Source of the DNA: Pogonophryne albipinna
Taxonomy: Eukaryota; Chordata; Actinopteri; Perciformes; Artedidraconidae
Direction of reading: 5' to 3'
DNA length: 64,000 bases
Assembly: GCA_028583405.1 (NCBI GenBank)
Contig: CM053252.1
Span: 38,103,240 to 38,167,239 of the forward strand
Positions 47,403-58,350 of the stretch are shown here, in pieces. Position 1 is the first letter of the stretch. Each line of letters starts with the position of its first letter. The translations under genes were made by a program, and so were the position numbers. Under the pieces are notes generated by a model, which did no database searches, was not told the origin of the DNA, and saw only the letters and a program-made list of their open reading frames with translations.

Positions 47403-47655
47403 GGTCTACCCCTTGGTCTCTTCCCAGCTGGACGTGCCTGGAACACCTCCCTAGGGAGGCGCCCAGGTGGCATCCTAACTAGGTGCCCGAACCACCTCAA
47501 CTGGCTCCTTTCAACACGAAGGAGGAGTGGTTCAACTCCGAGTCCCTCCCGGATGACTGAACTTCTCACCTTATCCCTAAGGTAGATGCCAGCCACCCTG
47601 CAGAGAAAACCTATCTCGGCCGCTTGTATCCGCAATCTCTTTCTTTCGGTCATGA
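47403..47655 (-). pseudogene. Non-LTR retrotransposon, region upstream of 38569-38743
   Basis: The minus strand encodes MTERKRLRIQAAEIGFLCRV, LRWFGHLVRMPPGR and GKRPRGRP. It is continuous with 38569-38743 once the TA-flanked element is removed. The 5' part of the LINE is missing. Confidence 0.8.
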
Positions 47656-50383
47656 ATTAAGTATGAACAAGAGAATTCCCCTTCATGGAAGATGGTAGTT
47701 ATGTCATTTCCTGCTTTGTTCAAGATTCTTAACATCAATGTATCTCCTAGTTAATAAGCCGGACATTTTGTAAGGTTTTCAAAATGTTGTGAAGAGGTTA
47801 TAAAGGTTGAAGTGAAATGTACTCATTATTGATTATAGTGTATAATCAATCAATTACATTTAATTTATATAGCCCAATACCGCAAATGAACCTAAGAAGG
47901 CTTTACAAGTTCTAGAAAACACCCTGTGTCCATGGAAACGTGCAGGCGAGAGGAAAATACTACCCTAAAAAAACTCAAGTAATGTGCGTTCAATGTAAGT
48001 AGAGAAAGGTTTACTCTCCCAGAACACACAGACATACAATATAAATGTACAGAATAAGCAGCATACTAAAATTACAACATAGACAATCCAAACCACAAAA
48101 ATGATAACACGACCCTCTGTTACAAAAGGATCCAAATGAAAAGGGAAAGTCTCAAGCCTACTTCTAAATGCGGTGAGGTGTCTGCCTCCCGAACACAGAC
48201 TGGGAGCTGGAGGAGAAGAGGTGTTTATCTTATGGCTTTTTGTAATGAGTAGTAATAATACTTTGTAAATGATTAAATAATGGTCTAATTAAAAAAGATT
48301 ATGTTGAAGGACTTACATGTTTAATTCCAATGCCATATGCCAAAACGAGTGGGTTAAAATAAAATATACCTTTTCTTTAATTCTGCATGGGAACATTTAT
48401 TATAACTCTAAAAGGTTTTGGTTACTTTGATATAAATTCCGAGTACAGACCAGGAGACATACACTAAAACAAGTAGTATTGGCTGTATTCTTTTACACTG
48501 TTTGGTTTTTAGGACTATACTTTCAAAATATTTGTATTTGAGTGTAGGATTGATTGTTAGTCCAAGTTGAAGATGGCTTTAACCCCACCTGGCAGGGAGC
48601 AGTACAGGAGCTGGAGATCAGACATGTCGAACTTCAGATGAGAGCTCACTTTGCCTGAGTTTGACCACTAGGGGATGGCAGAGACTTCCATTTGCAGGCA
48701 GCTTAGGCAAGGCACGTTTATTTATATAGCACCTTTCAACACAAGGCAATTCAAAGTGCTTAACAAAAATGAAAGACATTAAGAAAATGCCATTTAAAAA
48801 CAGTTATTAAAAAGCAAAGATAATAAAATAAATATTAAAAGAAAAAATACATGAATACAAGTTACAGTGCAGTTTAAGATATGAATAGTTCAATTAAAAG
48901 CATTACACATCTGAATGAACCCCATGACCCCTCACTGTCATATAACTGTCAAGAGTCTAGCACTTTGAATCAGGGTTAGTAAATGTTGGTAACAGTGAAT
49001 TGCCAGGTGATTTACAAACACTGGTCAGAAAAAACATTATTTCTATTTCCCTACACCTTTGCTCGGTTAATTATTGGTCATGGCGATGTTTAATCATATT
49101 TCCTTATTTGCTACTCATGGACTGCACAACACATGAGCATGTAGCAACCATCAGATTTGTATTCACATGATCTAATCTGAATCATATCTTGAGGCTCTGG
49201 TCCGTGAGTCTATTGGTTGTTCTTGATCCTCTTTTTCTGGATCTAAAGTGTCTGAGTAAGCAAGAAAATGTTGAATTATCAGTATATCATTAAATAGACG
49301 AATGATTTGTTTCTATATATGTTCAGTCTGTTTTTGAACTGGGCTGTTCCAGGGATATATTGATTTTTTTCTCACTAATGACTTTCATTAGGAGTGGCAT
49401 TTCATCCTCTCAAACCCATTTAGCTCAAATCTAAATCTGATCCAAATCATCCGAAAAAAACATCTGTCCTTAGTTGATTTGTATCTACTATAATAAAATC
49501 TCAGTACCGGTAACTGTTTTTTTCTAACAAACAACACCCTCACTTGTATAAACAGTTTTGTGGTTTTTCTTAGCCGTAATGCTAGTTTGCCCCATTAAAG
49601 TCCATAAAGAGCATAAGACTGTAGAGCTAAAGGTAGCCCAGATGGATTAGTCTGAAGTGATCTCAGTGGTGCTTGTAGCTAGGACTGGATCACTGCTGAA
49701 CTTGATGATGATACAGTTTCCCCACATCAATGTAACGATAGATTGCCAGTCATGCTGTGATGGATGCCACAGCATCAGTCACAGGCTGTTCTTCTGCTTG
49801 TTTTCTGCCAAGGGCCAGTAAGCTTTATTTCATTTTTTAGGGTCTGAGACCAGAGGTCGGCGAAGACCCTGTTCTAATCGCTCGCGTAGGTTAATATCTG
49901 AGATATATTTCATTTCATTTTTATTTGTTCCGTTCATGGTATGCAAAACTTAAGGTATAATAATTGTTAACATAAACACACCATTGACCAAAAAGGAGCA
50001 GGGAGAAGAAAATAATCTTATATTACCTGCCCCTTTCTAAAAAAATAAAAATAAATAGATGGTCTGTCCTTCATATATATTTTTCACAGCCAAGCATAAC
50101 AGTATCGTAGGATACCAAGAGAAACACAAACAATACTTATTTCCCACTTGACAGTTAACGGAAAGAAACAAAACAAAAAAACAACAACACCAAAACATCA
50201 CATGTACAAGGAAAAGTGCAACACCCTCATCTGAGTCCTACTGGAGAAGAAGGTGAAGGTGGAAAGCGGCGCATAATAATAACAATAATAATAATAATGG
50301 GACCTGCGAATAAAGAACAGACATCACAATATTTACCAATGGAGGCCCAGGGTACAAACACGTATTCACATTCTGCTTCATAT
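47656..50383. other. Intronic DNA, mostly unassigned
   Basis: The stretch 47850-47990 (tataatcaatcaattacattta ... aggctttacaag) resembles a common fish retroposon end. The stretch 49900-50100 (tccgttcatggtatgcaaaac, aaggagcagggagaag) resembles a LINE 3' UTR. A short ATA/AAT microsatellite lies at 50270-50300. No exon was recognised. Confidence 0.4.
48714..48905 (-). repeat. L2-like LINE 3' UTR fragment
   Basis: It matches about 46065-46230, sharing aaggcaattcaaagtgctt and gttacagtgcagtttaagat. It also holds tttatttatatagcacctttc, the usual terminus. Only the 3' end is present. Confidence 0.75.
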
Positions 50384-51115
50384 AAGGCGCTTTCACACCG
50401 GAGTACTTTTACCCGTACTTTTCCCGTTTAGTTCCGTTAGTGCCTGGAATTTTGCGTTCACACCAAAAAGAGAACTTAGTTCAGAGAACTTTTACCCCCA
50501 TTTTTAGTGCCTGCTAGAGAGGTGGGACTATCCTGGGGAGAAAAAAGTACCAATTTCGATTGGCTGGGCGAATTGCAAACCATGCCCCGTAAAACTCTGA
50601 AAAGTGTTTTGAAGCCGCCATTGTAATTGCTGGCATTAGCATTATTAGCATTAGCCCCACGCACCAAACAGAGAGAGAATAACTTATGGCAACACAAAAA
50701 AATACATGGGAGCGGTGGAGTGATGAGGAGGTGTCGGCGTTCTGGCGATTTACTCTGAATACACTCAGATGTACTATCAGCAAATTGTACATATTTTTGT
50801 CTGTTATCTAAATAACTTTTTAAGCAATCTAGAACTACTCCTCTCACACCATATGTATGTCATTTCGAAAATTAATAGTTTATGGTCTATGGCAGGGGCA
50901 TTCAACTAAAATTCAACGAGGTCCAGTTAGAGAAATCTCCCCATCAAAATGTCCAAGTTGCTTAATGAATTAGTGTCAGTGTTTCCCCTACCATTGTCTT
51001 GGAGGGGAGCTGCGCCCTACCAACGGAACCCCGCGCCCCCCCTGAACTTCAAGGTGTTTAAAAAAATAAATAATTATATATATTTTTATTTTTATTTTAA
51101 TATATATATATATAT

Positions 51116-51335
51116 TAGGGCTGTCAAACGATTACAATTTTTAATCAGATTAATCACAGCTTAAAAAGCCATTTCTTGGTATGGGTGTAGCCTACCCCAG
51201 CCATACCCTGGCGCTGCCACTGGTGGCACGTATGGGGCGGGCCATTCTGCACATGCGTTAAATGCGTTAAATATTTTAACGCAATTAATTCAAAAAATTA
51301 ATTACCGCCGTTAACGCGATAATTTTGACAGCACT
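51116..51335. mobile_element. Small MITE (TAGGGCTGTCAAACG ends)
   Basis: TAGGGCTGTCAAACGATT on the left faces AATTTTGACAGCACTA on the right. AT dinucleotide repeats lie on both sides. About 220 bp, non-coding. Confidence 0.7.
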
Positions 51336-52139
51336 AATATATATATATAGCACCAAATTGCAACTAATCTATATCTACTGTCACTTTTCACATTGAACAT
51401 GTGCTCTTTTACTAAATAAACTAAACGCTTTCATTTTAAGTTGTGAGTTTAGTGTTTTTGACCCGAAGAAACACTGATGCATTAATCAATAACAATAATC
51501 CACAGCTCCTCTCTCTGCTCCAGAGGATTAAAAAAATTCATATCCCAATGCCAGTGCGAGAATTGAGTTCGAGTTTGTCCTGCCATGAGTTTAGATCTGG
51601 GCTGAAATGATGTCCGGGCCATTCTCATACACATGCAGGTGCTCATTGGTTAGCCTCGGTTAGCCTGCCCTGGAACGATATTTATTTTGTGTGACCTCAG
51701 TTCTGACTTGAGAGGGAATGTTTGGTCAAACACTTTGTGTTTTGTCTCATAGTGGCGTTTTGGCACTTTTAATGAGCGCCACGGTCTCTGAACAAATGAG
51801 ACACACTGGTTCTGTGCTCCCAGTGGGCAGGATGAACATGACATTCTGAGTCCGTCCACTCAGGGTTAAAAGCTCTGTTCTCACTGTCCACTTTCCTCTT
51901 CTTGGAGAGTGCCATGTGTAACTAGAGAATGCAATTCCTGAAGAAATTGCTAGTGGGAATGCTTTATGCTGAAAATCTGATGCTAAACTGCTATGCTGAA
52001 ATGTAATGTGTAAGAAGAAATTAGATTGAAATGATACATGAACACTGGGGGCTTGAATGTGTGATGAGAGAAGAAAAGAAAGTAAAAAGGCTTGGAAAAG
52101 CAGCAGAATATTTGAACTGCAAACTTTTGAACTAACTTG

Positions 52140-52560
52140 ATGGTGAATGATCTGTCGCCATGCCAACGGAATTTGATGACATCCCATAATACGCTTAGAT
52201 GCGTTGATGGCTGCATCGTTACCAAACCTGTGAAGTTTTGGGGCGTTTGGAGCATTTGAACTGAAGTTGTGAGCATTGTGTTGCCATGGCAACGGCATTT
52301 GAAGAAATCTCAAAACTGTCCCGTAGATGTCTTCACGGCTGGACTGTTAGCACACATGTGAAGTTTGAGTACTTTTTGAACATTTTCATAGGAGTTATAG
52401 CAACATCATGTTTTATGGAAATGCATCCCTCGTTACCATGCGTTGATGGCTGCATCGTTACCAAACCTGTGAAGTTTTGGGCTGTTTGGAGTATTTTCAC
52501 TGAAGTTATGAGAAAACCGTGTTTTATTACATTACTCTCTCTCTTCTCTTGATCGCCCTC
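52140..52560 (+). repeat. Array of the CCATGGCAACGG-type unit, forward
   Basis: Three to four diverged units share tgccatggcaacggcattt, cacatgtgaagtttg and gttatagcaacatc or gttatgagaaaacc. The spacing is 110-150 bp. The same unit occurs reversed at 54410-55080. Confidence 0.75.
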
Positions 52561-54409
52561 TCTCTCTCTCTCTTCTCTCTCTCTTCTCTCTCTCTTCGGC
52601 ATATGATGATGACACCCCATAATTGACGTAGAGCTGTTGAGGGCAGGACCTTTAACCTTTATCTGAAGTCTGCTGCTCTGAGCAAGTCAGTTGGAGCGAT
52701 GACATCATCGTGTTCCATGACACAGGTGTTTATATTTGAGCTAACGAGGTGTCCAGAGATCAAAGGTTTCCATTGTTCTGAATGAGAGATAAACCTCTTA
52801 CATGTGAACGTTTTGTGGAAGAACCGTAACAGATATCTGTGAAATTTGAAAACGTGAAGCATGTCAAGGAAGTTGAGTATCTGAAGTGTAATTTTTGTGT
52901 ACTTTCGGGTTAATAATGTGGCCTTTTTGGCAGTTTAACTAAAGGTGTGCGGCTGCTGCTGTGAGGAAATATCTGCCTGAAATTACAATGGGCTTTAATG
53001 GAGGTAATAGCCATCGATTCCCGCCCGAGCTGAACGTTTTGATGTTTGAATGGAGTTTCTGCGATGTGGAATGTGGGAGGAGAAGAGGGCCAAAATAAGT
53101 CGGCGGAATAATAATAATAAACTTTTCGTGCATAGAATAACAGTTAGTTGGAATGCTGTTAACAGCATTCCCACTAAATTATTTGTCTCTCCCTGTCTGC
53201 CGCTAACACGCCTGTTCACTCTCCTCTCCGTCTTCTCTCCCTGTATCGCTAATTATTCTCTTCACTCACTTTCCTCTCCGCTTCTATCTGCCGCTCTCTC
53301 GTCTCTTCTTCTGTGTTTCTCTCCCTGTATCGCTCACTCGTCTCTTTCGCCCCCTGTCGGCAGCGGTTAAAATAGAATCGCCCCGTCAAAATTGAAATCC
53401 CCTATTAATGTATTGATTATAGGTCCGGGTCTGTATAGGTCGGCGTCCAGATCCGGACCGCGGTCCGCCTGTTGCCGACCCCTGGTTTATGGTGTCAAAT
53501 GCCTTTTTTAAGTCAATAAATACACGGATTGTGTATTTCTTTCTTTCTATAGCTGTTGTAATTTATTCTGTTATTTTCATTAAAGCTAAAGCTGTAGGTC
53601 GATTTTTCCTAAATCCACACTGACTCTCTCAACAACTCATTCTTTGCAATAAAATGATCACATTTTTGGACAAACAATTTTTTAAGAACCTCGGAAAATG
53701 GTGAAAGCAAGGACACTGTAGTTAGTAAATTGGCCTTTGTCCCCCGTTTCAAAAAGTGGAATAACTTTTGTTATTTTCATGCTATCTGGAAAAATACATG
53801 TCTAAAAATGAAAGATTAAAGATATAGCTTAGCGGTTTAATTATACAGTCATTAGTCGTTTTCACTATAGTCATGACGATCCCATCACTATCAGTCGAAG
53901 TCTTATTTTTGCATTTGTCTACAATGGATCTGGCAGACCGCAAACAACTTCACGGCGTATACTGCCACCCGAAGTCCCCGGCCGGAAGTCCCCGGAGTTG
54001 GGGGACTTCTGAAGAAGCTGCTGGGACTTCCAGCAGCTTCTCCTGAAGCCTTCCGAGTATATCGCCAGAAACGCCGACACCTCCTCATCTCCACCGCTCC
54101 CATGTTTTCTTTTGTCTTGCCATAAGTTAGTCTCTCTCCGTTTGTGCGCTGGGCTAATGCTAATAATGCTAATGCGAGGAAAATAAAATGGCGACTTCAC
54201 AAAACATTTTGGGAGTTTTACGGGGCGTGGTTTGCAATCCGCCCAGCCAATCAGAAATGGGAACCCTTTTCCCCCATGAATGTACCTGAAAAGGGGGTGA
54301 AAAGGTTCTCATGAACTAAGTTCTAGTTCCGGATTTTTTTGGTGTGAATGCAAATTTTCGGAACTATACTGGGAAAAGTACTCCGGTGTGAAAGCGCCTT
54401 ATGTCAAAT

Positions 54410-55080
54410 CTGAAATCTCACCATATGCCATTTCCGATGCGAGGGATGCGTATCCCTCGCCATAAAACACGATGTTGTCGTAACTCCATGGAAAATTGTC
54501 GAAACAACACCAGACTTCAGATGATGGTTAATGGTCCGGACCTCAACATGTCTATGTGCCACTTGTGAGTTTTCCTCAAAAGCTGTTGCCATGAAAACAC
54601 ATCCCTCGCCGTTAAACACGATATTGCTATAACTCCTATGAAAATGGTCCTAAATTGGTCAAACTTCACATGTGTGCTAACAGTCCAGCCCTTAAGAGAG
54701 ATTGATTTAATTTGAGATTTCGTCAAATGCCGTTGCCATGGCAACACAGTGCTCGCCATGAAACACGGTTTTCTCATAACTCCAGTGAACATGCTTAGCC
54801 CAGAACTTCACATGTTTGATAACGATATAGACCTCAAGTCATCTAAGCCTATTATGGGGTGTCATCATATGCCGTTGCCATGGTGACAGATCCCTCGCCA
54901 TGAAACACGGTTTTCTCATAACTCCAGTGAGTATGCTCCAAACGGCCCACAATTTCACATGTTTGATGATGATGCAGCCCTCAAGACATCTAAGCCTATT
55001 ATGGGGTGTCATCAAATGCCGTTGCCATGGAGACAGATCACTCGCCATAAAACACGATGTTTATGTTACTGCTGGACCTC
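54410..55080 (-). repeat. Array of the CCATGGCAACGG-type unit, reverse
   Basis: Four to five units of about 145 bp. The phrase ataactcc or gtaactcc recurs near 54482, 54627, 54773 and 54915. Each is followed by a cttcacatg and a ccgttgccatgg block. It begins immediately after the right end of the foldback element. Confidence 0.8.
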
Positions 55081-55599
55081 CCATGTAGATTTTCAGATGG
55101 CCTGAAACTTCCCACTTTTGCTAACGGCCGAGTCCGGAAAACATCTGCGCGACGTCGACATGCAGACAACAGCGAAACTGCACGGATTTTTGAAGACCCG
55201 CTTATCGCTGCTCGCAGCTTAAATTTGTATTTGATATTGCGCAGATGTTCATTGAATTAGCATATACACTCTGTAGGGGTGTAATGGTATACGTATTCGG
55301 TTCGGTACACGTGTGTACCAAAGTGTACCGAACGAATATAACGTTAAACGTAAAAAATTGAGAACGTGAACAACTTTTTGGAAGTAATCTCAGGTGCTGC
55401 GTTCAACGCGTCATAGAGCGACCAAGTCATTTCATTGGACGAGAGGCATACTATGAGAGCTGGTCACAGGGATGTGTTCAAATTTAGTCAGTAATTTGAG
55501 GAACTGTCGAATTGGCGAACGCAGATAAAGTTGAGCTCGAAAATCCTCCAGCATGATGCTGTAGGATTTTCGAGCTCAACTTTACCTCTGGTTTAGTCT

Positions 55600-56030
55600 C
55601 CGGTTTGGGAACATTTTGGTTTCGCAGTTACGTACAAGGATGACGGACAAAGACAGGTGGACCGAACCAAAGCTGTCGGCATTGTTCAACTAAAATTGGT
55701 TACGCGGCTGGCAATACATCAAACTTGCACACTCATTTGAAAAGGCATCACCCGAACCTGAATATCACCGGTACCAAAAGAAAAAAGACTGAAGTGCAAA
55801 CCCAACTCCCACTAGCATTTAAGCCTCCACCACTCGCAAAAAGTTCAGACCAAGCCAAAGCTATTACAAATGCCAAATATCCGTATGTTGCCATGTTAGC
55901 AAAGCGCTACCTGGCTGTATCTGCTACCTCTGTCCCTAGTGAGAGGGTGTTCTCCACAGCAGGAGACATTGTTAGTGCCAGCAGATCTGCCCTTTCGGCA
56001 AGCAATGTGGACAAGTTAATTTTTCTTTAA
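55600..56030 (+). pseudogene. hAT transposase remnant: BED finger joined to C-terminal domain
   Basis: The start encodes VWEHFGFAVTYKDDG. A shift near 55675 leads to HCSTKIG and NTSNLHTHLKRHHPN, the BED zinc finger. After a lysine-rich linker it jumps to YPYVAMLAKRYLAVSATSVP and SERVFSTAGD, the dimerisation region, and ends at a stop. The catalytic RNase H-like core is missing. Confidence 0.8.
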
Positions 56031-56140
56031 AAAAACATGAAAATACAACGACAAGCAAGTCATTATGTCAAACTGGCTGCTTAGGTACTAGTACAGTTCA
56101 AATACAGATTATTTCAGTTCATTGAAATGCTGCACCTTAA

Positions 56141-57264
56141 AGGGGGGGTAGGTAAGTTTGAGAAACCGGCTCGAGATACACTTTTTGTTATATTCCATGG
56201 AATGCTCTTAACATCCCGATAGCAATGCATATCTTAAGTGCTTTGACAAAAAATCCATAAAAAAATTTCATCTGTGGAAGCCGTAATACTGTAAAAAGTA
56301 CGACCAATCCGTTTAGCCGATTGCCGCCCTGTCTGTCAGCCTTCCATCTCGTGCACGCACAAATGTATCTCGTGCCCTCATTGGGCGTGCCGTCATTGGG
56401 CGTGCATTGCAGCAGTACTTCAATGACTCGCCAGCAACAGGCGGCCACTTTCACCATGGCAGAGTTAGGTTCAACATCGTCTACTGGTGGCAAAATAAAT
56501 AATGTAACGGAGCAAATTAGGAACAAAAACAAAGTGGAAACTAGGAGACTTCAAACCAGAGTCAATATCGGAGTTGCTTTTCAACGATGGCGACAACTGA
56601 TGCAACACACCTATGGGGGTTATTCCCTATCTTTATTCAAGAGCGTGGTATTTAAATTTGAGAGCATACTTTATGTATTTATTTCCCTCAAACCCTGTCC
56701 TCACACTCAAATAGTGCCTGCTTGCACTTAGATTTGCTCTGCTTCTGCTCAAACTGTACGCTTGCACTCAGATATATTGCTGCTTACGGATTTTTTCTGC
56801 TCTCAGATTTATTCTCTGCGCGCTCGAAACTTTTGTGCAACAATCCTGTCAAAATCCCTCAACCAATAGGAGGCCAGGTGTCCTTGCGGGTGCGTTCGTT
56901 TTACTTATTACAGCGTCCCGTAAGGGCGGTTACTCTTTGGTGCGATGACAGGGTTTGAGTGAAGGAAATCAATAAAGTATGCTCTCAAATGTAAATACCA
57001 CGCTCTTGAATAAAGATAGGGAATAACCCCCATACACACCGATTTGAAATCTGACGCCGTGGTCGCTCTTTTTCTCTTGGACAGGTTTTGTATGGTTTAC
57101 AATTCCCCTGAACTATATAGCCAACCTAAGTCATGTGCGCGTTCATGTGTGTTGGAGGAGGTGCTCTGTAAGGAAGTCTGAAGGAAGGGGCGGATTCTTT
57201 TCGGCTGTGTACTTTCAAATTTTAGTGCACTCGAGCCGGTTTCTGAAATTTACCTACCCCCCCT
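56141..57264. mobile_element. TTAA-flanked MITE (AGGGGGGGTAGGTAAG ends), long copy
   Basis: TTAA flanks both sides (56137-56140 and 57265-57268). The ends match the short copy at 38184-38561. The extra length is due to another element at 56615-57031 and to unmatched sequence. Confidence 0.8.
56615..57031. mobile_element. Foldback element (GGGGGTTATTCCC ends)
   Basis: The arms are about 85 bp and nearly identical (ttattcaagagcgtggtattt, gagagcatactttat), separated by about 250 bp. AT flanks both sides. Non-coding. Confidence 0.8.
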
Positions 57265-57676
57265 TTAATGTTTATTTCATTACATTTTGTATTTATTTGA
57301 GTGAATACATTATTCACAGTTTAATAATAATTTAAAAAACAAACAAAAATATTTGATGTTTTTTCTGCTGTACCGAAAACGTACCGAACCGTGACCTAAA
57401 AACCGAGGTACGTACCGAACCGAAATGTTTGTGAACCGTTACACCCCTAACACTCTGTATTAGGAGGTTTCTGTTTCTGCCACACTGTGGTCCATTTCAT
57501 GCAGTGGGAGTAGAGTCAGCGTGGATCGGATCATTTACCCCAGTGACGACACAGTTTTCTGGGCTGGTTTTGATGTTCTCAGCTCAATGTGCAATGGGAA
57601 AAAGTGTCTTGATGCTTCAAACACAGTGTTGACATAGTTATAAACTAATTGGATTCTCAAAACTCGATTAGCTTAA

Positions 57677-58350
57677 AGGGGACCTATCATGCAAAATGCA
57701 CTCTTGTACGTCTTTTATACATGAATATGTGTCCCCGGTGTGTCAAGGAAGTCACCAAGTGTCAGAAAATACAACCCTCTCTCTTTTCCTCCATACCCAA
57801 ATCTCTAAAAAAGGGGCTGTAACGGATCTGATACAGACTGATCCAGATTTGAATTCTTTCCTACGTCACAAAAGAGGTTCTCCGCTTATTGGTCAATTCT
57901 CCACCTATCAGGGGAATGAGAGGTTGGCCACGGCCGGCCATTGCCGCTCAAAAGCGCTGGAGACGCTGTAGTACATATGCCAGGCCTGTAAGTGGCGCTG
58001 TAGTCTGCCACAAAAGCAGCGAAGAAGACTTCCCTTGCATGGTTGCCCTTCTGTTTATTCTCCGCTGTGGCTCTTTTTCTCCCTCCCCGAGGCAAGCATT
58101 TGCGCCTCCTGCTTTAAAACAAATGAATAATGACTCTATATAATCATATGTAAGGGATAATGTGCAGCGACGCGGTCATTATGGGGAAAAGAACACCGAC
58201 AGGCTGATCAGGAGCCCGACGTGAAGCGGAGGGATCTAGATCGGCATGAAGGTGTTATTCCCAATATTAATTGAAATGCTTTTATGGATTTAGAAAATGA
58301 TTTTATTGATTTAAATTGACATGCATCCGCTAAGAAAAATTGTCCGTTGT
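57677..58350. repeat. Composite of three repeat pieces
   Basis: The start repeats the left end of the 36381 MITE after TTAA (57673-57676). At 57940-58080 a module shared in reverse with 19380-19560 follows (gtaagtggcgctgtagt, agcagcgaagaagact, ggttgcccttctgttt). The stretch 58150-58345 matches 39190-39470. The right MITE end is absent. Confidence 0.6.

Larger units (their letters stand above)
50893..53484. mobile_element. hAT-like element (CAGGGGCATTCAAC / GTTGCCGACCCCTG ends)
   Basis: The flanks gtctatgg (50885-50892) and gtttatgg (53485-53492) are an 8-bp duplication with one difference. The ends begin CAGGGG and finish CCCCTG. It splits a LINE RT frame. It contains a small MITE, a repeat array and CT-rich simple sequence (52555-52605). 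No transposase was recognised. Confidence 0.72.
50753..53930 (-). pseudogene. LINE reverse-transcriptase fragment, split by a hAT
   Basis: On the minus strand 53930-53485 encodes CKNKTSTDSDGI, MKITKVIPLFETGDK, QFTNYS and FIDLKKAFDTIN. Then 50892-50753 encodes YGVRGVVLDCLKSYLDNRQK and YVQF. These are consecutive RT blocks, joined when the hAT at 50893-53484 is removed. Both the 5' and the 3' parts of the LINE are missing, and there are stops and shifts. Confidence 0.75.
50384..54401. mobile_element. Foldback Harbinger-like element (AGGCGCTTTCACACCGG ends)
   Basis: Both ends carry AAGGCGCTTTCACACCGGAG and its complement. The inverted arms extend about 370 bp inward (50384-50752, and about 53930-54401). 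Each arm encodes, reading outward to inward, the same SANT/Myb-like start: Q-K-x-T-W-E-R-W followed by DEEVSAF. That is typical of Harbinger second proteins. Between the arms are a LINE fragment and a hAT. No clean target duplication is seen. Confidence 0.65.
55274..57449 (+). mobile_element. hAT element, internally deleted, with two nested MITEs
   Basis: The ends are TAGGGGTGTAATGG and GTTACACCCCTA. A perfect octamer acactctg flanks both sides (55266-55273 and 57450-57457). It carries a fused transposase remnant at 55600-56030 and MITEs at 56141-57264. Confidence 0.88.

Noticed and set aside
53040..53400. Possible gene near a GGAGGAGAAGAG block
   Set aside because: The frames are short and the sequence belongs to the repeat-filled hAT interior with simple CT/TCTC sequence.
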